NCBI RefSeq assembly: GCF_042100115.1
Contig: NC_091273.1
Location: 1,364,001 to 1,428,000, forward strand
DNA length: 64,000 nucleotides
Source: Alternaria dauci
Lineage: Eukaryota > Ascomycota > Dothideomycetes > Pleosporales > Pleosporaceae
Direction of reading: 5' to 3'
The notes under the pieces are model-generated. The model saw only the letters and a list, made by a program, of their open reading frames with translations, ran no database searches and was not told where the DNA came from. The position numbers and the translations under genes are program-made. This document shows positions 26,101 to 36,371 of the stretch, in pieces; within the stretch, counting starts at the first letter, position 1, and each line of letters begins with the position of its first letter.

Positions 26101-26620
26101 CATTCTTTGTAGCTTTTCCCAGGTCAGTCTCTGTCCCAACCCATCCATCACTGTCATGCAGCACTCAGATACTAACGCCCCGGCAGCTTTGGAGTCACTA
26201 CCAGTCCCGCACATTGCAAAAGTTTGACATTTACGACCCAGTAAGTCCCTTTCACCTTCACCATCTCATCTTTTTTGGCCTCGCCCCGCCCTGCTACCGC
26301 CAGACCTGGCGTGATCCTCCCCCCACATTGGCCGGCGAGGCCTGCTTTCCTCATCCTCATTCATCACCGAGCAAATTTGCCGGGCCAGACCCCAGCCTCC
26401 CCATAACCTGTATAAAAGCTGATCTTCCGAGCAGAGCAACGTTCTTCTCTGCATCTCAGTCTGTCTGCCAAGCTCGCTGTTGAGATCCTTCGTCGCAGTT
26501 GTCCTCAGGCTCGCACTCTTCGATCCGCCTGCCCCTGCTCGTAGCCTCAGGTTCCGTTTCCAGAGACCCCGTCGGTCTTTTCACTCTCCTTCGATCAGCG
26601 TCACTTCCGAGCTCACTGCA
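23188..26620. other. 3.4-kb gene-free region and long spliced leader of the RRM gene
   Basis: No frame with protein character; 23.3-24.1 kb lacks even short open frames. An 11-bp unit repeats three times at 25023-25055. A TATA-like CATATAAG lies at about 25654-25661. From about 25860 the plus strand is CT-rich and carries splice signals: donor GTGAGT at 25870, a strong acceptor with branch ATACTAACGCCCCGGCAG ending at 26187, and donor GTAAGT at 26241. This suggests a multi-exon 5' leader for the gene at 26621. Confidence 0.45.
25023..25055. repeat. 11-bp tandem repeat, three copies
   Basis: ACAGGCGTGCG occurs twice in a row, followed by a third copy with one change at its end. Small, GC-rich, in non-coding DNA. 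Confidence 0.8.
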
Positions 26621-28483
26621 ATGTCTACCAACGGTCGTCAGCAGAGCTACGCGCTTCCCAACGCGGGATTCAAGGGACAACACATGCTCAACAACTACAA
26701 CCAGCACGGTCAAGGTCATGGGAGCGCTCAATACCTCCCTCGAGGTCTGCCCATCTCCCCCCACGGTGATAACGGTATGCAAGGTCTGACGAGCAATTTG
26801 GCAGCTCTCAACATGCACGCCTCCTATGGTTCGTCCGCTACCTCCAAGTCTGCTAGCTCTGCATTGTCAGGGGGTTCATCCGACTACAGCAACATTCCTC
26901 TTTCCAATGGCCAAGGGCTCTGGGTTCCCAACCAGCAAGTCCTCGGATCCATGTACCAGATGATGCCTGGTGGTCAACAGCAGACTGCCATGGCGGCTTC
27001 TCCCAGCATGTACAACCACACTGGTACGTACGTTCCGCAGGCGGCTTACCAGTATGGCCAAGCTGTCATCGACAACAACGCTATGCCACCAGCATGGGCT
27101 GCTCGCATGTCCTCCGCCGAAATGCCATCGCTCATGACACCGCGTCGTGACTCCATCTCCTCGAACGAGAATGACAACCCGGGCACGCCTTACGGCAGTG
27201 GCGGTATGTATCACCGCTATGGTAACAACGCTGCTATCATGGATCGCTCGCCGAATGCTCTCTACTCCAGCAGTGCCACCCCTTCGCCATCCCAGCTGGT
27301 CCACCCCTACCAGGTCATGGCGCCCATTCCGAAGCAGCAGGCCATGCCCACGTTGCCTCCCCATCTACTGGCGTTAGTGCACCAGGAGCCTCCCATCCCC
27401 CGGGCCATTCCCGCTCCTAGCTCCCCGCACAAGCCACTCGACCGTAGCCTGGAGAACAAGACTGGCGAGACCAACGTTTACATCCGAGGCCTGTTGCCTG
27501 AGACCACCGACGAGATGCTTCACCTATGGGGCAAGCGTTTCGGAGACATCCAGAGCTCCAAGTCCATCATCGACTTGAAGACCAACCTTTGCAAAGGGTA
27601 AGCAGTTCCCCAAACATCCCAGTGCCTCAACCACTAACCCTCCTGTGCAGCTTCGGTTTCATCAAGTACCACAACTTCGAAGACGCTGAGGACTGTATCC
27701 GCGGCTTCCACTACCTCGGATACGAAGTCAGCTTTGCTCGGGTATGTTTCCTCACGCTGATGTGCAATGACACTCACTGACGCTCCCCAGGAATCGTTCT
27801 ACTCCAAGCTCAAGAAATTCGCCGATGAGTGCAACACCAATCTTTACGTATCCAACATTCCCAAGAACATGAACGAGCATGAGCTCGCCTCCATCTTCGC
27901 ACCTCACAAGGTCTGCTCGAGCAGGATACTTCGTGACTCTTCCGGTACTGGCCGCGGTGTCGGCTTTGCTCGGTAGGTCACCATTGTGCTACCAATCTGA
28001 ACCTCGCTGATGGTCTATAGCTTTGAATCTCGCGAGATCTGCGACGAGGTTATCAAGGAGTTCAACAACACTCCCGTGTCTAAGCCCGGCGGCGAAGAAC
28101 ATCTCATCCAGATCCGCTTTTCCGATACCCACGAGCAGAAGATGCTGAAGCAGCAGACCGCAGCTGGCCGTGTCTTCCGTGCTGCGGAGTACGAGGTCGG
28201 TGTTGCCCAGGCTAGGGCACTGGGTACGCCCGAGCGCTACCTCTCCGTCTCTCCGGTACCCGCAGGTCATGCCAACGAGTTCGAGATGTTTATGCGCGGC
28301 CAGCGTCAGCCATGGTCGCCACCAGTGCCATCAACTCTTGGCCCAGCCCGATCATACTACGTGCCCCAGGGCGGACCCATCAAGAGCGACGATAGTGCTT
28401 CTGACAACGGCGTTGATGTGAAGACCAACCCCGCCACTCCCGTGAAGGCTGGCAAGTCTGCTTCACCGAGCACCACCAACTAA
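26621..28483 (+). CDS. RBMS/MSSP-like RNA-binding protein, two RRMs
   Basis: 570 aa from four exons: 26621-27597, 27651-27741, 27791-27972 and 28021-28483; introns of 53, 49 and 48 bp all keep the frame. The N-terminal 285 or so residues are Gln/Asn/Ser/Met-rich and disordered. RRM1 starts at TNVYIRGL and has CKGFGFIKY as RNP1. RRM2 starts at TNLYVSNIP and has GRGVGFARF as RNP1. Introns fall inside the RNP1 coding of both RRMs (after CKG and in GFAR). RRM order and the RILRDSSGTGRGVGFAR stretch closely match animal RBMS/MSSP proteins. Likely role: cytoplasmic mRNA binding. The ATG at 26621 (MSTNGRQQ) is preferred over an upstream in-frame ATG at 26480, which would add a non-conserved Arg-rich extension. 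Confidence 0.88.
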
Positions 28484-29135
28484 GCAGGGACCGCCTTTTC
28501 CAAGTCGACCGTCGATGTACGCACTATTCTTCATGATCGCTTCTTCACCATCCTCCAGTCGCATCTTCTTGGAGACTTTGGCATCGATCATATACCAACA
28601 GTATACTCTACGAGGGCCATACTATATCAACATGCCACGACACGACGCTCTTGTCGTTCCTTTTTGTCGCTCGCTCTGCCTTTCATGCTCACGTCACTGG
28701 GCCTCTAATACTTTGCTCTTGGCGCCAGGACCTTGAACATATCCTTCTCATCGACACTCCGGTCTCGCGTTTTCCTTTCGACTAATATATTTGGGCGGCT
28801 TTTTTTCACATTTTAGAAGCATCTGTTAGCATCTGGGCAAGCCAGCAAACCAAAAGGATGTTAGTGGGTTATCCGATGTATCTCTTTTTCATCGATGGCA
28901 AGGGCAGGTTTCAGCAGTGGCGGCTAGGTCTATGATCGGATTTGTCGCAGTTTCGATAGTTCGTCGTATAATAGATCTTCTTCCAGCTCATCTCTGTGTC
29001 GGTGGTGGCTCTTCAATTTTTGTTCCTTGTGACACCTCGAATGCCTCTTCTCGCCTCACTGCCAACGACTTGACACGTCTAACTCTACATGATATTCACA
29101 CGAACACTTCGGCTTGTCAACACAAGACGATGAAG
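28484..29135. other. 3' region of the RRM gene
   Basis: AT-rich after about 28780 (ctaatatatttggg, ttttttcacattt), suitable for 3'-end formation. Short open frames here show no protein character. Confidence 0.4.
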
Positions 29136-29305
29136 GAGCACCTGGTCCAGTGGAAAGACGTCCGCAATAAATACTTCGCCGAAACTCCTAGTACTTAACC
29201 GTACTGTCTCGCGGAGGATAACTGAGGCCTTACCTTGGTGCCTTGACTGTAGCAGACTTGGTACCTTGACTGCGGAAGACGTGTGTTCGACTCACACGGT
29301 GCTCA
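29136..29305 (+). tRNA. tRNA-like gene with ~99-nt interruption of the anticodon loop
   Basis: All four stems pair perfectly: acceptor GAGCACC/GGTGCTC (29136-29142 with 29298-29304), D-stem GTC/GAC, anticodon stem TCCGC/GCGGA (29161-29165 with 29272-29276) and T-stem GTGTG/CACAC around the loop TTCGACT. The A box TGGTCCAGTGG (29143-29153) fits the consensus and a T9 run at 29311-29319 is a Pol III terminator. Between the anticodon-stem halves are 106 nt, i.e. a 7-nt loop plus about 99 nt of intron. The loop starts AATAAA, so the usual T33 is missing and no isotype can be given. The 5' half resembles eukaryotic tRNA-Val. It may be a functional tRNA with an odd intron or a decayed copy. Confidence 0.55.
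29232..29278. repeat. 23-bp imperfect tandem duplication in the tRNA interruption
   Basis: CTTGGTGCCTTGACTG and CTTGGTACCTTGACTG follow each other 23 bp apart, each trailed by a similar seven bases. The second copy runs into the 3' half of the anticodon stem, so the duplication may have enlarged the intron. Confidence 0.7.
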
Positions 29306-29919
29306 TTAGTGTTTTTTTTTAGTCTTTGATACAATGGGAAAGGTACGCATAGAAAGACAACAGGTAGGGTTGAAAGTGGTGGGTTGTAAAACGGAAGCAA
29401 TCGGCCATGATGCCAAGTCACTACCAAGTGGCCATTGACGACGAAAGTTGATGGACAAGAGAGATGTAGGCTTAGACAAGGTCTGTATACTAATGCAATC
29501 GAACCTGATGCAGCGCGAAGCTTGTTGGAGCTTTTGTCTGGGTACTCATCCTGGGTGTAGTGGATGAGTGAGTATCATGTGCATCCATGGTAAGTACAAT
29601 TTGGCCTTGGTCAGGCACACTAGAGTCGCTGAACCGATCATATTTATCAATACTTTCATTTCAGTTCATTGCTCTTGCACATCTATATATACAACGGTGT
29701 GCCCCTCGGACTTGTCGTTGTGTCAGTGCGAGGGTTGAGGCAGGGACCGTAATGCTATTAGAATGCCAAAACGCTTGGTGCAGACCCTTTCTATGCCCTG
29801 CGCGATGTCCTAGACATCTCTTCCTTTTTCTCGCCTTTTACTGGAATCGTTCAGTCTTCCCACTCTGGGTTCTATAAATCATGTTAGTATGGCTGGTCAG
29901 ATTACAACGAGTGGGAATA
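29306..29919. other. intergenic: Pol III terminator, then RPN1 3' region
   Basis: Begins with the T9 run that ends the tRNA-like gene. No further gene seen before the RPN1 stop. Confidence 0.4.
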
Positions 29920-32788
29920 TTATACCTTTCGAAGAATGACCACGCCCTCCAGTACGTTGGTAAGACTGAGGTACTTCTCGTCTTCCAGCTCCGCTCGCTC
30001 GCCGTGCGCCAGGAGTACGGGCGTGCTTTGTGTTTGCCATCCAGTGATGGTCTTGGGCCTACCAGCCTGGCCGACAATGTCAACAGCCTGACCAACGCGG
30101 ACGTTGACCGTCAAGGGCTTGAGATCCTCATCAAGCGTGATGAGGAAGCGCGGCGACATGGCGGTGGCGAGGTAGTAGAGCAGGTAATGTGAGTCACCAG
30201 CGACAAATGACTTGGCGTCGATCAGGGAAACGAGAACAGTCAGAAGACCCGAAGCTGCTACGCGAGACAATACCTGGCGGTCGGTGTGGAATGGGTTGAG
30301 GGATAGTGTGCCCTTTCCTGCGTGTAGCAGACCTTGTGCTATGCGCACCATGAAGAGAGCGTTGGGGTCACGGTGGTAGTAGCTGGCTAATTGGCGGAGT
30401 AGTTGTGCAAGACGGGCGTTGTTGGTACCGGCACCGCAGAGACCCATGGCGAAGATGGCGTTGATGGCGACATCGTTGTCATTGTCGTGAGAGTAGCGCG
30501 AAAGAGTGTCGTAAACCTTCATCTGAGGGTTGCTAGGGCTGATGAGACCCAAAGCGAGAGGCACAGCCTTGCGGATGTTAGCCTCGCCGTAGTGCATCAG
30601 ATGGCCGAGAGTGCGGAGAATCATTTCTTGGCCAACGTCCTCGCCCATGGCGACTAATGATAGACCAATGACAGCGTAAGATTGTAGTAGTTCGTCACCC
30701 TTCTTCTCCTCGTTCTCGTCCTCGATGTGCTCGTTGCAAATGTGGAGCAGTTGCTGGATCTTCAGCACAGCACCCGTACCTGCCCACGCGCACACTTCGG
30801 TGAGTACCGAGGCCGACTTGGCCATGGGATGGTCGAGGGCCTTCAGGGTCTCCAAGATGACGTCAACCTCTTCTTGCTGACCGAAGAAAAGTAGCGCAAG
30901 ACCAAGAGCCATGAAGCGGGTCCACTTGTCCTTGAGCTGCTTTGTCCGGTCCTCGTCCAAGAGGGTGTTCATCAAGGCGTCGGTAACGTCTCCGTTGGCC
31001 GAACCAACAAAGATCATGCCAAGAGACAGGGCTGCCATGGCAGAGAGCTGCATATCGAGGCTGGTGTCGCTGACAATTGGCAAGAGAATGTCCAAAAGGT
31101 CCTCCTTATTTGACCCTGCGTAGGCGAGACCAAGACCCATGATGGAGGCGAGGCGGATATTCTTGTTCTTGGAATTGATATTGTCCTCGTCACCTAGGAG
31201 AGCCATGGCGGGATCTGAGTCCATGCGCACGCCGGAGTTGAAGATTCCGGTAGCAAGCATGGCACCAGCCTTGACCATGTCGTCTTCGACGTGTGTGTAG
31301 GGGTCGACCTTATCGAGACCCTCTTCTACGTCCCAGAGCATGAGCATACCCAGAGATGCGGTTGTTGACAGCATGCCCTCTTCCTTGGTCTTCCATACCC
31401 AGCTGCTCTTTGTGTTCTCGTTAAGCATGAGCTTATCATTTGCGTAACCGGTGTTGACAAAGGCATTGACAAAGGCTGATGCGAGGTTGTGTCTGGCAGA
31501 GTCGGTGTTGGTGAGTCCGGCAGTCCTGCTGCTCTCAAGATGTGTCTTGTAGATGTCGTCCGGGGTCTTTGGGTCGAGAATATTAAGCTCCTTGCCCAGC
31601 GCCTTGAAGTGATCGGGCAGGCGCGTGTTGTTGATGCACTCCTGGAGCTCGGGGTCTTCGTCTTCGGAGACGTCGAGCCATATCCGCTGTCGGCCACAGA
31701 GGTAGGCCATTTGTCTTCGGATCGACTTGTCCTTGGTAGCGTTGAAGGCCTCGTTGATGAGGTCGGTCTCGTGTAGTCGTATCGCGATGACGATTGCCTG
31801 TGTGTACTGCTTGTATTTGGCGTAGATTCGGTAGGTGGTGCGGAGGAACTTGTCGTTGTCTGGGTAAGTGAGCAGGGGTACGTTGCTGTTCATGTCAGTG
31901 CTACTCGTTTTAGGGGAATGCGACAATGACCTACCTGACCATGTAGAGAGCGACTCTCGAGTAGGTGTTCTCGTCAATGTACTGCTCAATCTGATCAATC
32001 ATCTCCAGCTCAGACAGAATGTCCACGGCATCCGCCTCTGCGTTGTGCTTGAGGAAGAAGGGGACGAGGTTCGAGGCAAGGTCGGTGACATCGTCGGTGG
32101 ACTTGTCGTCATTCAGGCGGTTCTGGTACTCTGTGCCAATTTCCAGCGCAAGGTGGCGCATGTACTCGTGGCCCCAGGAGCCGAGATCTGTTGAGGGCGC
32201 CTCCAGACGGTACTTGAGGCAGTCCAGGCGCTCCTCGTCCGAATACGTCATTCCCAAGACAGACATCATGTCGGCGAGCGAGCGCTTGTTCTCGCCTGCC
32301 GGCCATGAGGCGTAGGCCTTCTCGAGGGCCTCGTAGTGTGGTCGGAGGAACTTGAGCGGCTTGGGCACGGCCGTCATGGAGCTCGTCGATGTCTTGATGA
32401 ATTCCTTGATCTGTTCGAGCGCGGGCTTGTAGAGGCTGGTATCGGCTCCCTAGTAAACACATGGGGTCAGCGCATGCTGCGGGGGGAAAGGGCAGCTTCC
32501 GTGGTAAGCAGCTCACCAGTATCCGCTCTGCCAGCATGTCAAGGTCGCTCTTGAGCTGTTGGTCTTCTTCGCTGAGCTCCTCTGTGGGGTGTCAATCAGT
32601 GCATGTCCATGACGATAGCCGCTACAGCTGTCCCGGAGACCAAACATACCGCCGGTTGTCGCAACACCGCCCTTCTTGTCGTCGGCATCTGGCTTTGCAT
32701 CCTTGCTCTTATCCGCGTCGTTGGTCACGGGCGCCTTGCCCTTGCCCTTGTCGGCGGCCGTGGGCTTCTTCTCGTCTTCCTTGGCCAT
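29920..32788 (-). CDS. RPN1: 26S proteasome regulatory subunit RPN1
   Basis: Largest non-ATPase subunit of the 19S base (PSMD2 in animals); it binds ubiquitin receptors and UBL shuttle proteins. 894 aa, the usual family length, in four exons: 32650-32788, 32517-32581, 31935-32449 and 29920-31885. Introns have GTATGT, GTGAGC and GTAGGT donors, and all junctions keep the frame. The N-terminus is Lys/Asp-rich, with EELSEEDQQLKSDLDML after the first intron. The middle carries proteasome/cyclosome repeats such as GLGLAYAGSNKEDLLD and AALSLGMIFVGSANGDV, and a second set near FAMGLCGAGTNNARLAQLLR. It ends in GVVILRKV. Divergently paired with RIO2. Confidence 0.97.
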
Positions 32789-33175
32789 GTTGATATGTAG
32801 CTAGGACAAGCGGCGAAGTGTGTGGGTGTCTATGTGTCGGGATGGGGCGGCGTGGACAGCGACCGGAAAAGATGGTGCGCGGGTGGTGTGAGATGTAGAT
32901 GGCCGCTCAAATGGGTGGGGAGAGCGGGAGGCAAGTCGAGTGGGGAGAGTGGTAATGGCGGATTGATGTCGATGAGGCAGCTCTTGCTTTCGCGTACACC
33001 ACTTCCGCCGCGCTAGGGCCAAGCCCCGTCCGCCGATGATGAGCACCGCCGCCGCCCGCCGCCGCAGCTCAGCCGCTGAGAAGCCTCCAAAAAATTATTG
33101 TCGCCGCACCCGACCCCCGGCATATATCCCCAAACCCGCATCCGGACGGCTTTCGGAGTCGTACAAACACTCACC
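32789..33175. promoter_or_regulatory. 387-bp divergent promoter of RPN1 and RIO2
   Basis: The two ATGs face away from each other, 387 bp apart. A TATA-like CATATATC lies at 33120-33127 on the RIO2 side. The rest is GC-rich with repeated GCCGCC-type runs near 33045-33075. No known activator site can be named with confidence. Confidence 0.6.
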
Positions 33176-34565
33176 ATGAAGCTCAACGTCAAGAACATCC
33201 GCTATCTGGCCGCGGACGACTGGCGCGTCCTCACTGCGGTATGCGCCCGCACCGTCTTTCCGTACGTGGTGGGGGAACTAACGCTGATGAAGACCATGAC
33301 AGACAGAGATGGGCAGTCGCAACCATGAAGTCGTGCCCACCCCTTTGATCGCCCAGATCGCTGCCCTCCGCTCAGGCACCGGCGTCCACAGATGCATCTC
33401 CAACCTCGCAAAAATTGGCCTCATCGCCAAAGTCCGAAACGCAAAATATGACGGCTACCGGCTCACGTACGGCGGCCTCGACTACCTTGCCCTGCACACC
33501 CACCAGAAGGCCTCGACAGTCTACTCGGTCGGCAACCAGATCGGCATTGGAAAAGAGTCGGATATCATCGTCTGCGCCGACCAGACGGGCAAGCAGCTGG
33601 TCCTCAAAATCCACCGTCTGGGCCGCATATCTTTCCGCACCGTCAAGGCGAACCGTGACTATCTCCGCAACCGCCAGGGCGGGTCGTGGATGTACATGTC
33701 GCGTCTCGCTGCCCTGAAAGAATTTGAGTTCATGAAGGCGCTCCGAGCAGAAGGCTTCCCCGTGCCCGAGCCGGTTGGCCAGAACAGGCATACCGTCATC
33801 ATGAGCCTCATCGACGGCTTCCCTCTTCGTCAAATCTCCAAAGTCGGCGATCCGCAGGAACTCTACGCCGAACTGCTTGCCCTCATCGTTCGTCTCGCGC
33901 AGCATGGTTTGATCCACGGTGACTTCAACGAGTTCAACATTATGATTGAAGAGAAGACCGAAAAGGACGGTAGTCTGTCGCTGGTGCCCACCCTCATTGA
34001 CTTCCCCCAAATGGTGTCCATCGACCATGCCAATGCCGAATACTACTTTGACCGCGACGTCGCCTGCGTAAAGCGCTTTTTCGACCGCCGGTTCGGCTTC
34101 AAGAGCGACGAGCCAGGTCCTTTCTTCAAGGATGCTACCAAGAAGCTCGTCAAGAGGCTAGATGTCGAGGTCCAGGCTTCCGGCTTCAGTAAGAAGATGG
34201 CGAAAGAGTTGGAACTCTACATGAAGGAGCATGGTATCGACGGCGATGCTGGAGATATTGCCACTGGAGCGGAGGGAGAAGAGGCTGATGGTAACGAGGA
34301 TGAGGAGGAAGATGCTGGGGAGGACGAGTTTGATGATGAGGAAGACGGGGGCGTCTCCCTACAAGGTGGCCCTGTAGGCGACGACATGTCTGCTTCTGGC
34401 GACACAACAGCCGACGGACAAGCGACTCTCGCCTCGCAAATGACCATACTCGAGATCCGGGACAACGACCCGCTACCAGACCTCAAGGATATCAAGCCGC
34501 CTCCACCGTCCGAGCCCACCATGACCACCAAGGCTGCCAAGAAGAAAGCCGGGTGGGCCATCTAG
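33176..34565 (+). CDS. RIO2: serine/threonine kinase/ATPase RIO2
   Basis: Atypical kinase needed for late cytoplasmic maturation of the 40S ribosomal subunit. 441 aa from exons 33176-33238 and 33303-34565; the 64-bp intron is GTATGC...ACAG with an ACTAAC branch. The N-terminal winged helix (MKLNVKNIRYL; NHEVVPTPLIAQI) is followed by the RIO kinase domain: glycine loop GIGKESDI, Lys in LKIHRLG, catalytic loop HGDFNEFN and metal-binding IDFPQMV. The C-terminal part has an acidic stretch (about 318-350) typical of RIO2. The splice gives ALT-A-T-E-M-G; relatives often have Val for that Thr, so the acceptor choice rests on frame. Confidence 0.95.
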
Positions 34566-34934
34566 ACCTGCCAACTACATCTTGTTTCCGTCATATTCCT
34601 GCGATACCCAGACTCTATGAATACTTTTAGGCTACCCTTTTACGAAGACAAAAGTTGATAGAATTTACATTCGTATGCACCGTGTCCTATAGAGACAAAT
34701 GAATTACGAATACACGTTCATGGTATATGAAGTAGCTCGTTTCCCAGAGTTTTGCCCGTTGGTGAAAATCTACCCTAGAGGTATACACAGTGATCTACGC
34801 CACCGTCTCAACGGATGAATCAGGGTGTATACCTTTAGGATGAGTTTTGACGTTTATCCAAGTCATTCTGCATCCCAACTTTAATCCTTGCTTCACCACT
34901 CTCCATTACTGCGCATCGTACCCATACGTCCAGG
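34566..34934. other. convergent 3' intergenic region
   Basis: 3' ends of RIO2 and of a small minus-strand gene. AT-rich; no gene seen. Confidence 0.4.
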
Positions 34935-35222
34935 TCATACTACGCGCCCAACAAGGCGGAAATCCGGCTCTACGAAACCATCTCGCATAAGCAAAGACCG
35001 TATCTCTTTGCACAGAAGATTGCCATTCAGGACTTTCTCGTCAATCTCAACTTCTCCGTTATCAAGCTCTCGTATACACGATTTGCTAATGTACTCTGGC
35101 AGCGTGTCAAGCTCGGTGCTGAAGCCGGCCCACCCGTGTCGGCGCCGTAGAAAGCGCGATATTGAACTGTCCATGGTGGCGAAGACGATGCTGCTTCGGG
35201 GCGCGTGGAGAATGTATTGCAT
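34935..35222 (-). CDS. small hypothetical protein
   Basis: 95 aa, ATG start, single exon. Contains FLRRRHGWAGFSTELDTLPEYI and an acidic/basic C-terminal half (RELDNGEVEIDEKVLNGN). No signal peptide, membrane segment or known domain. The residue balance looks coding and no better frame exists on the other strand. First member of a run of orphan genes that extends to about 45 kb. Confidence 0.45.
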   Translation of the reverse strand: MQYILHAPRSSIVFATMDSSISRFLRRRHGWAGFSTELDTLPEYISKSCIRELDNGEVEIDEKVLNGNLLCKEIRSLLMRDGFVEPDFRLVGRVV

Positions 35223-35582
35223 GATGAGTTATGGTGACTCTGACTTTGTGTTTGTGAAGGTTTGAGAGTGGTTTGAATAGGGCAAGTCGTGGGATAGTTG
35301 CAGATGAATACTGGCAATTCTGTCAGGACATTGTGAATTCACAGTCGTGCAGCAGGTCTTCGAACTGTGCACTGATGGACAACTCATCGGGTCTTGAAGC
35401 TGAACTCACCCGCTTGAGTGGGTGGCGTGAATGTTTTGAATCCATGAGAAGGGGTGCCTCACAGCGTAAGATCCCAATCAACGGTGAGAGTCATTTCCTG
35501 GTTCTCCTCAAGGAAGTGCATGATAGCACTACCTAGGTATTCAACCAGCACTCTACAAACCTTTACAACCACCTCAACAACC
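35223..35582. other. divergent intergenic region between orphan genes
   Basis: No gene seen. The last 60 bases before the next ATG are rich in CAACA-type runs, a common look for a fungal leader. Confidence 0.4.
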
Positions 35583-36305
35583 ATGCCCTCACAAACAACA
35601 GCAACAACAACAATGGTAACTATAGTCGCAATCCCAACCTACTACCAAGCCTATTCCTACGTCTTCCTTTACGCAAGGTCCCCGGACGTACATCCCACCA
35701 CCACAACACGCTACATAGTCCTCATCCCCGCCTCCACAGAGGCCCTCACCACCCGCAACGCCGCCATCGCCAAAGACGTCGCAGCCTGGGGCTGGCGTGT
35801 ATACATCACCGACCCTTCTGCGCCCAACATGAAAAAGTGGTTGAAAAAGTACTACAAAGCAGTGAGTACACAGACCTGGGACGATGACATCTGGAGGATC
35901 TGGCAGCGCGAACATGGACTGAAGATTGCGTGGGCGGATATGCAACGCAAGGACAAGGAAGCGAGTGAGAAGGGAAAGAAAGGAAAGTTTGTGCATGGAG
36001 TGAAGAAGGCGGGCATGTATTTCGGGAAGGATGGTGTAATCATTTGTTCTGATGAGCAGCGGTTGAGAAAGGAGGAGGAGAGGAGGTGGAAGTTGGCGGA
36101 TAATCGGATCGCGAGGAGGTTTGAGGATTTGCCTGACGATCCTTTTGTGAATCCTCCTATACAGAGTGGTAGGAGCATAGACAAGGGAGATTCCAAGGTG
36201 GGTAATTTGAGAGATGGTAGTGGTGTGGATGCAAAGGAAACTACACTTGCAGAGACTGCAGCGTCCGATGTAGAGCCTTTGACTAGACACTCGTGGTTGG
36301 CATGA
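35583..36305 (+). CDS. hypothetical protein with W-G-W-R-V core
   Basis: 240 aa from the ATG at 35583 (ACCATGCC). An upstream non-ATG extension of the frame is not credible. Residues 46-75 read as a strand, then helix IAKDVAAWGWRVYITD (W69-V73); IWRIWQREHG follows at 103. The same layout is found in the proteins at 8700-9584 and 41265-43001. The C-terminal third is highly charged (LRKEEERRWKLADNRIARR), probably a coiled or disordered tail. A Thr-rich hydrophobic segment near residues 8-30 could be a weak membrane or signal region. No function known. Confidence 0.55.
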   Translation: MPSQTTATTTMVTIVAIPTYYQAYSYVFLYARSPDVHPTTTTRYIVLIPASTEALTTRNAAIAKDVAAWGWRVYITDPSAPNMKKWLKKYYKAVSTQTWDDDIWRIWQREHGLKIAWADMQRKDKEASEKGKKGKFVHGVKKAGMYFGKDGVIICSDEQRLRKEEERRWKLADNRIARRFEDLPDDPFVNPPIQSGRSIDKGDSKVGNLRDGSGVDAKETTLAETAASDVEPLTRHSWLA

Positions 36306-36371
36306 GGTCGAGTGTCATTCCACCCTCTACACCTCCATACTAGCTTTTTGCTCTTTTTGCTCTTATAGCTC

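Noticed and set aside
29920..31998. Treating the 692-codon frame as a complete protein
   Set aside because: Its first residues do not match RPN1; the conserved protein enters by splicing at 31885, and upstream exons supply the N-terminus.
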